A DNA stretch of 64,000 nucleotides from an uncultured Clostridia bacterium (GCA_947631925.1 CANRNE010000002.1:1-64000); one strand, 5' to 3'; numbered from the stretch's first letter, positions 56,501-61,908 are shown. The notes: generated by a model not told the origin, from the sequence alone. Numbers and translations: made by a program.

Positions 56501-58082
56501 ATATTGTGACTGCCGCTTTGGAGCGCTGATAGAATGCGCCACCGGATTCGTTAGGAGTTTGATTCCCGAAAATGGTGCCGCTGTGCACGACAAGATCCGC
56601 CCACATGGAGAGGTTGACCGCGCCGCCGCGCTGCTGCATTTCGGGTATCAATTTTTTTGTCGAGTCATTTTTTAGAAGAACACCTGCACCGTAAGCCCCT
56701 TCCCGGTCTCCCGTCCCGCTGTTGTAGCCACCAGTAATCATCCCCTTGTGGTTTGTAATCACCAAATCACAATGCGTCGTAAGGTCATTCGAGGCAATGG
56801 GCTTCCAAATTTTTTGGTCGCCGTAACCAGGAAGCGCAACCGCGTCGGGAGAAGAATTTGCCGCCACCTTTTGATAACGTTCAATGCGGAGTGAGGAGGC
56901 ATTCTCGTAGGCGGACGTATCGCAGATTTCAAGTCGCGCCTCGGAATTGATATGAAATACCGAACCGAACATGTCGCCATTATTCGTCGTACCGGCTCCT
57001 TTGCCAATTCCCGTCAACGCACGGTCGATGGTGTGGCCGTTGAGGTCGAGCACGATGTACACGCCCGTCGGCACTTGAATGCGCCCGAAAGAGAATGCGC
57101 AATTATCGTTGAAAACCGGAGCGCTGTTGAAATCATAGTTAACGCTGTTGCTCGAGATATCATAGGATAATTTATATTCTCCAACACTCTGCGTGCGATT
57201 ATAATTGTTAGTAGTAAGAAGGTAATTATCGTTGGCCGCCTGTTTATCCGTTAAAATATAATTAAATGTTGTCGACTGAATGGTCGCTCCGTTACCGGTA
57301 ACATTCACATAGTCCGTGCTGGATATCGTAGAGGTGCCGCTCGGCCCGGCTACGGAAATCGCTTTCGCTACCCAATCGGTATGTAAGCGAACAGTAATGT
57401 ATTGGCCAAGCGCGCCGTCCGCGTTGTTGATAAAATAATTGCCCTTATACATGTTGCGCACGCCTGTGTTAGTTCCCACACGAAAACCATTATGATTTTC
57501 TTGGGAATACCCCTGTGCCGGCTTTGTCGCTCCTCCCTTGCAAGCTGTACTGGGAGATGTGCCCGCCAAAGTAGGGTCGGCAATGGCAGTAGCGGGGCCA
57601 AGCGTCTGCGCAAAGGCGACAGCATCCGCCCAAACTTTTGCGGCGGTGTCCGAATCTGTGATATTAAAAACAACGTCATTGCCCTTTTTGAGGCTATATT
57701 CACTTGCGAGCTTGGTTGCATTCTCTTCTTCCCCGGAAAAAACATACGAGGGCGAACGTTCCATAATGACATCGTTATCTGCTGTTGCATTTGTATGCCA
57801 CACTTTATGAGCGTTTGTATAGTTATCACCTACGCCACCCTTCGCGACAGTTGTGCATGTATCCATCACCCACTTCGGGTGGAGGCCGATGTTGGTATTG
57901 ACGATATTATTGAACGAACTGTCCGCGGCGTAAGTCTGCACCCCGGAAGAAATCGGAAAATACAAAAACAAGCCGACTGCAAGACAGACGGCAAATGCGG
58001 GCGTCAGGCAGCCCAGCAGCATTTTACGCACCTTCCCGAGGCTCCCCCTCGTCCCTTTATCTCCGTGAATATATCCTTCCAT
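38553..58082 (-). CDS. Giant repeat-rich surface protein (6,509 aa)
   Basis: About 700 kDa. A long basic N-region, a hydrophobic stretch and a likely cleavage after VQTYA make an export signal (residues 1-52). Residues about 480-650 are a Gly/Asn-rich right-handed beta-helix-like zone (GGAVNL, GGAFYQ, GGAIFL). A long series of immunoglobulin/MBG-type beta repeats follows. Nine tandem repeats of 110-165 aa with A-I-x-V-x-L-S...F...N-x-F-x-Y lie at about 2,795-3,990. About eleven repeats with YGD/YGE/FGE turns (MBG/YDG type) lie at about 4,770-6,300. One membrane helix (about 6,473-6,495) and RPRKKK close it, so it is anchored in the membrane rather than by LPXTG. Role: adhesin, cell-cell contact or surface stalk (inferred). 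AGGAGG precedes the ATG. Confidence 0.88.
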   Translation of the reverse strand: MEGYIHGDKGTRGSLGKVRKMLLGCLTPAFAVCLAVGLFLYFPISSGVQTYAADSSFNNIVNTNIGLHPKWVMDTCTTVAKGGVGDNYTNAHKVWHTNATADNDVIMERSPSYVFSGEEENATKLASEYSLKKGNDVVFNITDSDTAAKVWADAVAFAQTLGPATAIADPTLAGTSPSTACKGGATKPAQGYSQENHNGFRVGTNTGVRNMYKGNYFINNADGALGQYITVRLHTDWVAKAISVAGPSGTSTISSTDYVNVTGNGATIQSTTFNYILTDKQAANDNYLLTTNNYNRTQSVGEYKLSYDISSNSVNYDFNSAPVFNDNCAFSFGRIQVPTGVYIVLDLNGHTIDRALTGIGKGAGTTNNGDMFGSVFHINSEARLEICDTSAYENASSLRIERYQKVAANSSPDAVALPGYGDQKIWKPIASNDLTTHCDLVITNHKGMITGGYNSGTGDREGAYGAGVLLKNDSTKKLIPEMQQRGGAVNLSMWADLVVHSGTIFGNQTPNESGGAFYQRSKAAVTIFDGYVIGNSASGGGVSVLGGQSGCAFVMYGGVLAYNNAKGQGGAVSFGYSSYGNFHGGEIVNNTAGTNGGAIFLNGNTLGILDSVTITGNTAGTNGGGVYVSEKVAAVDSLFREENKLGPAFKFRGSLQIYNNTVSNKANNVYLAYGTTATNGVDGLTLSKSYTGFPKIAIGGSLFKNGIVARVGVTLGSYSTSSNVFTSGYAADHGTESGNNNGVNTYVYFFADDTGRAVINNGSGATMEATLGSSGSVGSGSTLTWVIKGKGIYQGTEENITIAASDNTTRLYKERNGGISYTYEGLTCEFRMLSVTSVAAYTSYSEAQPTTGRVAYWEITESGGSYTITSTFTRSQFRFKLGENDLDMGAATLTAATAADNPVYKAIVATDHSLSYAGEYSFLVANGTTRYTNPNFKIRINQVGVEVDRQLYYNGADVTSLGWQKDINWDNNKTVDGVDIIDERTEKDQPYFIYTGGYYYPILSADYNNEEVQILSLHNPFDGKTYNVSKREFTGYVLDFTYANTAYFGTSDKNKFPDGSPKGVDVDFGAHSGGGIEYRTMHRQPGQVTGVGTFVPGVMHAGTYSVSFVSSRSAESADASNDDYIKTGVYFAANNFAFSSAVNIYVAPAGAEVQLTDKARDNFVYQGLAYTDREIVEFDNTSDTSVNPHTDDAASMVYYLFDKLSYKAGIYDIRTGFYYTLDQIKDWDNNRPWGSDEEVDKGLITDKRPKLTDYTHNQIKERPVVTYDAGDAFDYGDSRFQGILGGENLTAFEAEYIKTRKPDSTGRLCYIIDAESFTGEFCGQPTDARRYVVLVTLDLDVGYDDYDYEFDQDAEHLVGIDGKSDYFWAFEFTIDPAEINPYEALGAGGAPDGANTSVTLNKEHIFNNAEMKPNDERLGLSVSYGSTVLAQEDDYTVELASDKDYTNASVASDDKTKYNLPLIIKFGGSNKNYVNEDSTNAVKDTLDGSDAHEYGAEGNYAFVVYFRIIPVEVTVTGSLSYTYDGSSFERARYLEPSAPPHNYDWYESIFFLVQDNNTISSELINHQHDDHYPAGTSGNDDKLNDLWGGDDVKDIPRYKSRFTLSLPTVAYSSEDFKANSFELGIGLYSFKTESVDKGSYHLETVDYDENDNTKDEQGGTLTAPKETGVTWLISYKQSDGKQVQAFNTSKNFVISSTSWLDVTINPKDISELAGDITKVGIDSFKHWSPTIEGGTTTLSLGEDGSVVTGIEYPFAGNNWKYEPGVTVQYQPFYYATSYEKQAGKTAYGGEKLLAEKTDYTISWMNNSSASTDENPARITLSGQGNYTGSLMLDFTITPARIRAQYSKTGAPPQYDKNTHPVSVEYVSAEEFSNYQNLNTQGVLKWGGTGSHTAPYAKEDIPTPPETVYSTQYRLRDRDAKGTTTSVTSGAWQSTIPSEAGVYDVKVTLGGNDYRFIKTKEDTNGLTPSTETDGTLRETEISNMVSGSHTILPAVVTYKYLNVENEIYNRDTHTPQLEFTNVTYDKCKAAALRNVVPVVGSDCTVTLAPKEGGVYSDSATDAGDYTVKVAMLSHNYCFDLTVITNDHGLIIGYNDKSSHAETDVFVTSTSDQTHTYKYTVRVGEDDVDAGKTEDAVGDFVIKKATITLDRFVDSTYNRGAQPQTPSFANKQRNNEAVPTLLGIINAGVTVSKDEFTVTYKDENVITPERTASLEGGLPFRAELYSVQIALTPAGKKNFQFATQTIKAPEFAHKENEKEGFDSSLLTQRLGKGEDDSVIIAPFLINRVNIDVTQLYSSDVYNAKDHFHATGTAGIAVENWVSAMFRYSSSAAIEANDLTVDVIFTKTTGDKASATVHYFPDGTDDTIQFDDTAAIKFAQYLTEYVEKENGFFTHAATYDVTVQFNEESFYITNTGATDNNLKLGFTYTITPAQISFSLNETSVTYDRQAHQPTIGNGIALTNSVSTDADVLPKLAASGDNIGIGEVWVAYGYDGWAGKTLDKSNGFKNAGSYTVTLTLHGEGGDFRFADNSYEVLRNYTIERRDISGFTPTYQDDAELKDHAISSAVGYHYTGSAIMPTITLSNESFAEGIELKPEKWSDETASYPQAFEVTFSNNVNAGRATVIMTGVNNFTGSIDTSETGTGYFYILPAIVNVTASDNSGHSETFEPDTSTFDKGSLTFSYNKTAQTVSFKFSNLCETLTLPNSSDYVIEYYKATDWDIVNNKPYADAKAIGSEGVTDSGTYYVWFQFNSGSKKFSNFVFYKENGEATSVEDMFDSEGTPHLYKYGFKVTVNPADIQIHLPDQFRNGKDFVNSFPYTATDYAAVLNSVTLSGENGVVPETKDYTVAFYTKGDKENVAKEARNAGYYYLAFLLTDSDNNYQVTGVYVGDGTTVSVTKVDNPDGDGYYANNETLKNITVRFLVETAKIEVYLSNQFLSDAKTFNNRFGFDRSDWQTRLNPVTFKNELRNGVIPGTVGVDYQVSFYKDSALTDSVVNAGSYTLKFTLAGDDAQNFVIYSVRAGKDGMQGTDYVVLTDGQYKPTGTIAVDMRAFDVDFTIAAANIEIHLSDLFVGTQDEAKVFINEFVYTRANRYPSLSVISITNDDRIVPGASDYEVTFKTNLEGGDTTNAITNVGKYYLIFKLKDDSVTNYNVTGIYAGDGTTVSVPTASGEDDKGYHGDKKSFSVKFDITPAPITVHIASEFSNGQEPAGFNNEFPYNKTDYATALRAISFAGETTPSSGDYTVTLNDASKAVETVINAGSDYSLAFALNGDAAKNYYIEKIDTAGANSYTLQEKDYTKTSEGNLTAFSVKFTVDKAQVNVYLADEFVTGETFNHAFAYDRKSWVNRLNSVTFKNVNGFATVPTVNTDYTLAFSPDEVVNAGSYQLKFTLSNKNFEIAKVFAQDGETVVDAEITDNDTLKFTVNFTVEKAQIEVYLSPSFLSGEAFDNSFGYDKTDRTYLLSAVQFKNVLRNGIFPESGEYSVTFKSVVEKTETDATEVKNVGTYKLVLELTANKDNFVIAAVYAGKPSNTVGGENHEAVALTEDAEKGYEITSGADKPFTAFSVKFSITPAQIQVHLSDMFRKGDEFFNTFTYNKSNYANILNSVTLSGTGGITPTNGEYSVTFEGDGTTNVGEYKLVFTLKDENNNYIITGVYAGNDEGFLIPTKAGSAYQETIGSYREGTLKEFKLAFSITAAQLDLYLNGFFDGSAFKNEFVYNNTDQSVTLGIVQFWQSENIIPIPSAYSVTFLFNIEDHYKDGAEATADEAVYDVGAYTLYFRFTTEAGGNYVINAIYAGKMNGASVPMTDGQYRNKTDTGFYVDFDITPSVIDVFFSAATLKNDGAYVNKFYYNRNDWTGSFGSIYLDAEGGGAVPQGAQYSVEYYKATSVSDTKEEWDRENPVKAIYDVGRYSVTFRLSKADTGHYPGVKHYNNFTIRNVYAGGTKADDSVPLQEIDLKKNPTGTNGYRKAVLDENNVYVTLVFDIIPNVVKLREVGNVVYNDGPQDASYAFVYAEEGKGAVLPDLSLGDFTATYSVNESEKTGNERFGADHKPYFAGAYTVSMELTHNFIFVKDGRAEGDTDHDATRNFRVTPVVLSPFLGFEKDGYVQKGENSLVYDGVAHEYKVYTDEVSVKLYDVQTEGTGGNVYAVREASYDGWAKDAWQNYTNAGTYTVTLKFFIFGEDGTPTADLGGNFCFGSDTYSISLTYAITPRNITDGDVFARDGVTLASATKEKVYTGRPQTDDFRVLIALTGGADKTELVRAKAETPGDYSISNTSDINVGHVDTMVTGMNNYQGTVNLSYDILPAEVKATIDSERLAYNAQDQFRSFAFENLSGTEIAPVYNSNEEISDYTITYTYFGKTVTAPHNAGTYTVTVTLKALSGANSSNFTFASEAGKYVDKATFTFEITKAQITLAVIPGASYTGDPRPAIIAFANAANPTVLPKDYTVTYDDSETVPTHVKTNGEDRTPVAYDVKVTLKDVSGEVTGTQRDLSNFKFVKAGGGSASYNVDANGTWGEENYVITPAVITGTISVWIDGKPAPDISSNVYNALKHNVSVAFRNAEAGFSITPEGTMGAAKIEGLKATYEVTNGDGLLYNFGVSFTPSWIGYASMPFDGVPENAGAYVISVDLVSADFSFATSVAHAEWTYTVANAQIENATLTAGENSTTFVQEYAFAPDAPISVSLTADDFGFVDNAEGFNAANATFSFTSCSGAGTYEALTNDDGLTIGYKLTGAGTYTIAVTVDAPNHNPWAITLKVTVKATTIKLQVLDAHYDAIYGETYAYNPDTVLETVLGFIREGKIRVIDGIAGTPEEQAETLVSYNFRIHILTDSESYSHASLLKAGDYGLEIDSMPISGFEGDSFIVFDNGTTKFDGNVLTVSPLAIVVETQPGLADMHYNGTSLVNDAANFVNIANIFAGDQVFFDSIRTNSSEGGNYVGSRFEKADAVHVGSYWVHVFTDALVGENGLGGSDSANYLIETKDLDSPTIRYNGTNGVYVFFEIHRRQVELAIANSTSVYGDSDAVYGENGAKKFNISFNDSVLTRDFGMGANEVKLHNFMLDLLALFEGEGSVPTKLNKETKPYPGAGTYTVKLDPDAGKRADGSIASWVLGGGMFNFDDDFVLHIDDGIQSGTHTVTKRDMRVNVHDFSTFYGEPLVESEFEGKAGSRGFTPLDTFVDGDDAKKLAITITRNPAAFTGSGLKPTAAGYWPAHYYEGGLTAVSKSANYEVKFSEGTGNYNIVARPITVLINRQESVFGEPRVTNLTGETAWEIYSELSETNKGYAKDEGRSTVAITLSIDDIINPNAAAGIYPNVIKGNCANPNYNVTFRNWVNEGSGNVPGEYEGGEYEITRRKVVVVIDKSEAIYGTEGIKEGMRITLTAPVYGATGDKPINAAQWSYDLDASAYKILPEHISYLTFYLGKATPETPDTRYAVVGKHPIVGVWGHGYDSDMIFMKSYDVQFAGSWEEGGSENENYHVAGVFTVNPADITRLDIGDWSTTQPYREVADKDDRSPDAGWYPMAIEPSYLVYAGDFTVASEGELIFNEGASTTDALVYDVKYAGEVVATITYGKPQNRLDGGSNGIENVENLWTVHSVGVWEMEVTVVADNHNEAKFIYTANVASVVASVYLNTLQDAYTFTYGDYAYADPGDANDSVRLARLKDFPLTDELHTYLAKSIIGVDGLDEAYPALSSQQRIDLILDNSWVEVVSPVISNAGKLAAGRYHIRIVAITGCGFTARFVEGTPDDGVVDFSGYDRLIVEEKELGINWINNKELGVLETRPTLTDVLTYTYSSYDYEFMPLFTNIVEKDKVDAPKPSYLQDDVACSGKPRNVGEYTIVVPSLLSGPDAKNYKLPEKLTMTLVIVPMKVTVTLFDRTMTYGEEMPGISAPVGNSETEITPSHAWTSDKIGAKDDASALGVKISYLDKDGKIVTRETGVGVYRIVGSVDGAHPNYDVTFRNADESGEEAKLTSFRAKLTVAIESRNPGSVYGDPKVAVNYRIESGSVASWQTESQLGITFQVGDGNAKNAGTYYILGDWTEKNYNIVFVGDWTEALPADYVQEAENGEPIPTSPQGAGTYVITRRVIRLKLPETMTSVYGDYSIDGDMTSIKFENYVLEHVECDTGSSYAPGEDVNSLKLSWTLPTVNDVGDYTIHAEEADDPNYEITFLNDLVWTVTERPVIITVHTQRSQYGDNLVTLVGSNKALWSAENLADWHHENAYDALLMVLDYDDTVITNRSNAGEYRGAIIATPTENLNNYTFTFKNDDGEVKGGTYVIEQREIRLDIQDCESVFGDIYEESDFNQRIQNSYKLASGSSLAPWDESDETFKLGVVLTKTGDYHAGIYPITGRDTDSNYAISFTPLKGFYTITRATNEWNKHFTLKSMNEGETPDEDLITATAKFGDVTITYYYDENLLFPVESTGTVNSTDLSTYPKSTYYAKVTVEGCADYTGLEEKVSFVVNESFLVINGGLDITLYVCIFASQFIILTCALIFLRPRKKKEEDAEAAK
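51926..51933 (-). repeat. G8 homopolymer inside the giant gene
   Basis: Eight C on the plus strand, G8 in the coding strand, near residue 2,050 (KEGGVYS). Slippage would cut off the membrane anchor. Confidence 0.8.
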
Positions 58083-58276
58083 ATATTCCTCCTATCGATT
58101 GTTATGTCATTCCGGCCAAGCCGCGCAACGTTTCCCTGCTGTCATCGGGGCCGAGCCGCTTTCCCGTCCCCTGCTTGTGAAAATGCCCGCTACCTCGGGC
58201 GGGGAAGCGGGCGGATTGGTCCGTTTCATCATCCTCAAAGGCGACTACGCACAGCACAACAGCACGTTTTGAATTT
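58083..58276 (-). other. Structured leader of the giant gene
   Basis: About 190 nt between the predicted start of transcription and the ATG. It contains a stem GCCCG/CGGGC with loop AGGTAG (near 58190-58205) followed by a short T run, then further GC-rich inverted segments. I do not recognise a known riboswitch. With the promoter, palindrome and copA terminator, this fills the 354-nt gap 58083-58436, which has no gene. Confidence 0.45.
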
Positions 58277-58282
58277 TTTTCT

Positions 58283-58312
58283 ATTATACTGTATCATCGC
58301 GCGAGTTGTCAA
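58283..58312 (-). promoter_or_regulatory. Promoter of the giant gene
   Basis: Perfect TTGACA, 18 nt and perfect TATAAT on the minus strand, about 190 nt before the ATG. A consensus promoter for a 22-kb unit suggests regulation by a repressor or by the leader. Confidence 0.85.
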
Positions 58313-58340
58313 TGTTTTTCGACAAAAATTTTGAAAATTT

Positions 58341-58352
58341 TGTGAATTCACA
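58341..58352. promoter_or_regulatory. Perfect 12-bp palindrome upstream of the giant gene promoter
   Basis: TGTGAATTCACA, about 29 bp upstream of the -35, in an AT-rich area with two AAAATTTTG direct repeats. A candidate activator or repressor site. Confidence 0.45.
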
Positions 58353-58363
58353 CTTTTTTCATC

Positions 58364-58409
58364 AAAAACGGGGGCGGCTGAAAAAAATTATCATACTACC
58401 CCCCCCGTT
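58364..58409 (-). terminator. Possible copA terminator with a long loop
   Basis: AACGGGGG pairs with CCCCCGTT (8 bp) followed by five T in total on the minus strand. The loop is 27 nt, and one arm contains a run of eight G. Weaker than the others. Confidence 0.5.
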
Positions 58410-58436
58410 GAACAAAATTAACAAAATTTCAGGAAC

Positions 58437-60719
58437 TCAACTTTTTGAATTCGTGCTACGTTTGGCATTTTTGGAATTTTTTGTCCCGCCGAGTGTGAGG
58501 CGGAGGGCATTACAAGTCACAAAAAGTGAGGAGAGGCTCATCGCGGCGGCAGCCATCCACGGCGCGAGCGCAAACCCGAGGGCCGCAAACGCGCCCGCGG
58601 CGACGGGAATTCCCACACAGTTGTAGAAAAACGCCCAAAAGAGGTTCTGTTTGATGATGCGCATGGTCTTTTTTGCGAGGCGGATTGCCTTTGGCAGGGC
58701 GGAAATTTCTCCGCCGATGAGCACGGCGTCTGCGGTCTCGATGGCGACGTCGGTGCCGTTCCCCATGGCGATGCCCACGTCTGCCTCCTTGAGGGCGGGC
58801 GCGTCGTTGATGCCGTCCCCCGCCATGGCGACGTAGCCGCAGGTTGCTTTTTCGCGCTGAAATTTGCCCTTTTGGGAGCGCGCTTGCTCGTTTTCCTGCC
58901 GCTTTTTTTGCACCTCATGCAACTTTTGCGCGGGGAGAAGTTCCGCAAACACGCACCCGTCGGCAAAGCCTGCCTCCGCCGCGATGTGCTTTGCAACGGC
59001 GGAATTGTCGCCCGTGAGCATGACGGGCGTGCACCCGAGCGCGCGGAGCTCCCCGATCGCCGACTTGCTGTCCGCTTTGAGCGTATCCGCGAGCCCGAAG
59101 ACCGCAAAGACCCCACCCATGTCCGCGAGGAACAGCACCGTTTTGCCCTCCGCGGTGAGCGTTTCGAACGTCTCCTGCCACTTCCCGAGCGAAATTTTGT
59201 TCTCCGCCATCAGCGCTTCGTTGCCGAGCAGGTAGGTTTTCCCATTCACATGCGCCACCGCGCCGCGCCGCACGACGAACTGCACCTCGTCCGCCTCAAA
59301 CCCCTCCCCGCAGAACTCCACGATGCACTGCGCGAGCGGGTGATTGAGCTTTTTTTCCACACCATATGCCACTTTTTTTGCAATTTCGTCCCCCGAAAAG
59401 TAGACCACCTGCGGCCTTCCCTCGGTGACCGTCGCCGTCTTATCGAGAAAGACGTGGGAAATTTTCGCTGATTTTTGCAGCGCCTCGGCGTTCTTGAATA
59501 ATATTCCCATGCGCGCGCCCCGCCCCGTGGCAGCCATAATCGCAACCGGGGTCGCAAGCCCGAGCGCGCACGGGCAGGAGATGACGAGCACGCACACGCC
59601 GTAGTTGACGGCCTTCGCGGCGTCCCCCGTCACCGAAATCCAGATGATAAACGTGACAATCGCAATGATCGTCACCGCAGGCACAAACACCGCGGCGATT
59701 TTGTCCGCGAGCTTCTGAATGGGCGCCTTGCTCGTCCCCGCTTCGCGCACCATGCGCACAATTCCCGCGAGCATGGTGTCCTCGCCCACTTTTTCGGCGC
59801 GAATCTTCAAAAATCCGTCCGTAATCAGCGACGAGCTCTTCACCCTGCTCCCCTCCGAAAGTTCGACGGGCAGGCTCTCCCCCGTCAAGGCGCTCTCGTC
59901 CGCGAACGCATGTCCTTCGAGCACTTCTCCGTCCACGGCAACGCGCTCGCCCTGCTTGACAATGACGATATCCGAGACCTCAACCTCGGACATGGGTACC
60001 TCGCATTCCGTCCCGTCCCGCACGATACGCACGGTTTCGGGGGCGAGACGGGTGAGCTTTTCGAGTTCCCTTCCCGTCCGTTTCTTGCTCTTGTCCTCCA
60101 AAAACTTCCCGAGGCAGACGAGCGTGACGATCATCGCCGCCGATTCGAAGAACAGCGCGGGCCCTTCCATGCCACCCATGTCCGCCATCTCCCCCATCGC
60201 TCCCGCCTCGTGGAGGATGAGCACGACGAGGCTGTAGAGGTAGGAAGTCGCCGACCCGAGCGCAATCAGCGTATCCATATTGGGCGCGCCGTGAAAGACC
60301 GCCCGCACGCCGCTCGTGAAGAACTTATAGTTGACGGCGAGGATGATTGTCGTGAGGCCGATTTGAAAGCCGTAGTTGAGCCACCCATGCGGCGTGGGAA
60401 TGCCGACCATTCCCCCCATCGTAAAGTACATGAGCGGCACGAGAAGAACAAGGGAGACGAGAAAGCGCACGAGCAGCGTGAGCTCATGCTTCTTCTTCTC
60501 GGGAATTTTCCCGTAGTCGTACGCACGGTAGCCGAGGCCGTCCACCGCAGCCTTGATTTGCTCGGGGGAGACTTTCGCCGCATCGAAGACCACTTCCATG
60601 CTCTCCCCCATCAGTGAGACCTCACAGCTCTCCACGCCGTCGAGCTTTTTCACCGCGCGCTCGATGCCCGCCGCGCACGCCGCACACATCATCCCCGTCA
60701 CGGAAAATTTTCTCTTCAT
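58437..60719 (-). CDS. copA: Copper-exporting P1B-type ATPase
   Basis: 760 aa. One N-terminal heavy-metal domain with GMMCAAC; TGES in the actuator domain; the membrane copper-site motif CPC in ISCPCALGLATP; phosphorylation loop DKTATVTEG; HP of the nucleotide domain (NHPLAQC); and GDGINDAPAL. An insert rich in Lys/Gln (QKKRQENEQARSQKGKF) lies just before the last motif and is unusual. It pumps Cu(I) out of the cell. I use the ATG at 60719; a longer frame overlaps csoR and has no domain. Spacing to csoR is 7 nt with GAGGGC upstream. Confidence 0.96.
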   Translation of the reverse strand: MKRKFSVTGMMCAACAAGIERAVKKLDGVESCEVSLMGESMEVVFDAAKVSPEQIKAAVDGLGYRAYDYGKIPEKKKHELTLLVRFLVSLVLLVPLMYFTMGGMVGIPTPHGWLNYGFQIGLTTIILAVNYKFFTSGVRAVFHGAPNMDTLIALGSATSYLYSLVVLILHEAGAMGEMADMGGMEGPALFFESAAMIVTLVCLGKFLEDKSKKRTGRELEKLTRLAPETVRIVRDGTECEVPMSEVEVSDIVIVKQGERVAVDGEVLEGHAFADESALTGESLPVELSEGSRVKSSSLITDGFLKIRAEKVGEDTMLAGIVRMVREAGTSKAPIQKLADKIAAVFVPAVTIIAIVTFIIWISVTGDAAKAVNYGVCVLVISCPCALGLATPVAIMAATGRGARMGILFKNAEALQKSAKISHVFLDKTATVTEGRPQVVYFSGDEIAKKVAYGVEKKLNHPLAQCIVEFCGEGFEADEVQFVVRRGAVAHVNGKTYLLGNEALMAENKISLGKWQETFETLTAEGKTVLFLADMGGVFAVFGLADTLKADSKSAIGELRALGCTPVMLTGDNSAVAKHIAAEAGFADGCVFAELLPAQKLHEVQKKRQENEQARSQKGKFQREKATCGYVAMAGDGINDAPALKEADVGIAMGNGTDVAIETADAVLIGGEISALPKAIRLAKKTMRIIKQNLFWAFFYNCVGIPVAAGAFAALGFALAPWMAAAAMSLSSLFVTCNALRLTLGGTKNSKNAKRSTNSKS

Positions 60720-60726
60720 GCCGCCC

Positions 60727-61020
60727 TCACTCGAACCGCTTGAAGAAGTCGACGACTTCGTCAATGGACGCGACGTCGCCGTTTTGAATGTCCTCGACGA
60801 CGCAGCTCTTGAGATGGGACTCGAGCACGACCGCGGCGAGGCTCTTGATTGCCTTTTCGATGGCGGCGAGCTGGGTGAGGATGTCGCCGCAGTAGCGGTC
60901 CTCTTCAATCATGCGCCCGACGCCGTTCATCTGCCCCGCGATGCGGTTGACGCGCGAGGTGAGCGCCCTCTTTTCGACATAGTCGCGGACCTTCTTCCGC
61001 GTGCAGCAAGTATCTTCCAT
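60727..61020 (-). CDS. csoR: CsoR-family copper-sensing repressor
   Basis: 97 aa, all-helical DUF156. The Cu(I) ligand set is visible: Cys in DRYCGDIL and the His-x3-Cys of SHLKSC. It represses the csoR-copA operon until copper binds. An exact CsoR-type palindrome lies between its promoter and ribosome site. The N-terminus carries an extra CC pair (EDTCCTRKK) not needed for the fold. ATG at 61020 with GGAGG 5 nt upstream. Confidence 0.95.
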   Translation of the reverse strand: MEDTCCTRKKVRDYVEKRALTSRVNRIAGQMNGVGRMIEEDRYCGDILTQLAAIEKAIKSLAAVVLESHLKSCVVEDIQNGDVASIDEVVDFFKRFE

Positions 61021-61031
61021 TTCGGCCTCCT

Positions 61032-61048
61032 ATACCCCCAAGGGGTAT
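61032..61048 (-). promoter_or_regulatory. CsoR operator
   Basis: ATACCCC-CAA-GGGGTAT, the classical CsoR inverted repeat, lying just after the -10 box and before the ribosome site, where a repressor would block transcription. Confidence 0.9.
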
Positions 61049-61052
61049 TAAC

Positions 61053-61082
61053 AGTATATCTCATCTCACGGAAAAATGTCAA
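61053..61082 (-). promoter_or_regulatory. csoR-copA promoter
   Basis: TTGACA, 18 nt and TATACT. The start of transcription falls inside or next to the CsoR palindrome. Confidence 0.85.
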
Positions 61083-61200
61083 GCGTTTGCGCAAAATTTT
61101 TTAACTTTTTTGCACCCCGCGTAGATACGGGCATGTGCGCATGTATGCAATATTTATTTCGAATTTCATCGAAATAATTGATTTTTGCCGTTTTTGCATG

Positions 61201-61223
61201 AAAAAAGCGCCGTTTTTGGCGCT
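61201..61223 (-). terminator. Terminator after the flavoprotein gene
   Basis: Stem AGCGCC/GGCGCT with a 6-nt loop and six T on the minus strand, 22 nt past the stop. Confidence 0.85.
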
Positions 61224-61244
61224 TTCTGTTGATTTTGGTTGAGA

Positions 61245-61883
61245 TTACCGCTTTTGGAAATATTCCTTTCCGACGCCGCAGATAGGACAGACCCAGTCGT
61301 CGGGAAGCTCCTCGAAGGGGATGTCCCCGCTGTACTCATAGCCGCACAGCGTGCAGACCCAAACCTCGTGGGCGGCCGCCTCGCTCTCGGCGGCAAAGGT
61401 GGGGGCGTTCGCGCTCGTCTTGCCCTTCAGCACCTCGTGGTAGTAGGCATAGGTCATCGGCTTGGCGCTGCGGAGCACGTCGCAGTCGTACACTTCGCCG
61501 AGGAAGACGGTGTGCGTCGGGGTGTCCATGCTGCCCACGACTTTGCAGCAGAGATAGGCAAGTCCGCCGTCGGGGATGGGCATTTTTCCGCGCACGCGGT
61601 AGGGCGTATCCGCAAACTTGTCGAAGTCCGCCGCCGTGCGGAACCCGAATTTCCCGATGAGCATCGGGTCGGAGTCCTCGGCAAGCATGGTGATGGCAAA
61701 GTGCCCCGTGCGGGCGATGCAGCCGTGCGTGAAATTCTTCTTGTTGATGCTGACGGCCACCGTCGCGGGCTTGGAAGTAATCTGCATCGCGGAATTTGCG
61801 ACGCATCCGACGGGCTCGCCCTCATTCCAGCCCGTGCAGAGGTACACCCCGTAGGAGAGTTTGAACAGCGCGCTTTCATTCAT
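61245..61883 (-). CDS. Flavin reductase-rubredoxin fusion (Hrb-like)
   Basis: 212 aa. Residues 1 to about 155 match the FMN-binding flavin reductase domain ([18 protein letters not shown]). The last 45 aa are a rubredoxin with VCTLCGY and CPICG, the iron-binding cysteines. Such high-molecular-weight rubredoxins pass electrons to flavodiiron proteins that remove O2 or NO in anaerobes. It lies behind the rpmF terminator, with AAGGGGGA before the ATG, and is its own unit. A flavodiiron partner is not in the window. Confidence 0.92.
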   Translation of the reverse strand: MNESALFKLSYGVYLCTGWNEGEPVGCVANSAMQITSKPATVAVSINKKNFTHGCIARTGHFAITMLAEDSDPMLIGKFGFRTAADFDKFADTPYRVRGKMPIPDGGLAYLCCKVVGSMDTPTHTVFLGEVYDCDVLRSAKPMTYAYYHEVLKGKTSANAPTFAAESEAAAHEVWVCTLCGYEYSGDIPFEELPDDWVCPICGVGKEYFQKR

Positions 61884-61908
61884 AGGAAAATCCCCCTTGC
61901 TATGTACG

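Noticed and set aside
58180..58210. A cyclic-di-GMP riboswitch in the giant gene leader
   Set aside because: A GGTAGCGGG-like piece is present, but the second diagnostic motif (GACGCAAAGCC-like) is missing, so I do not call it.
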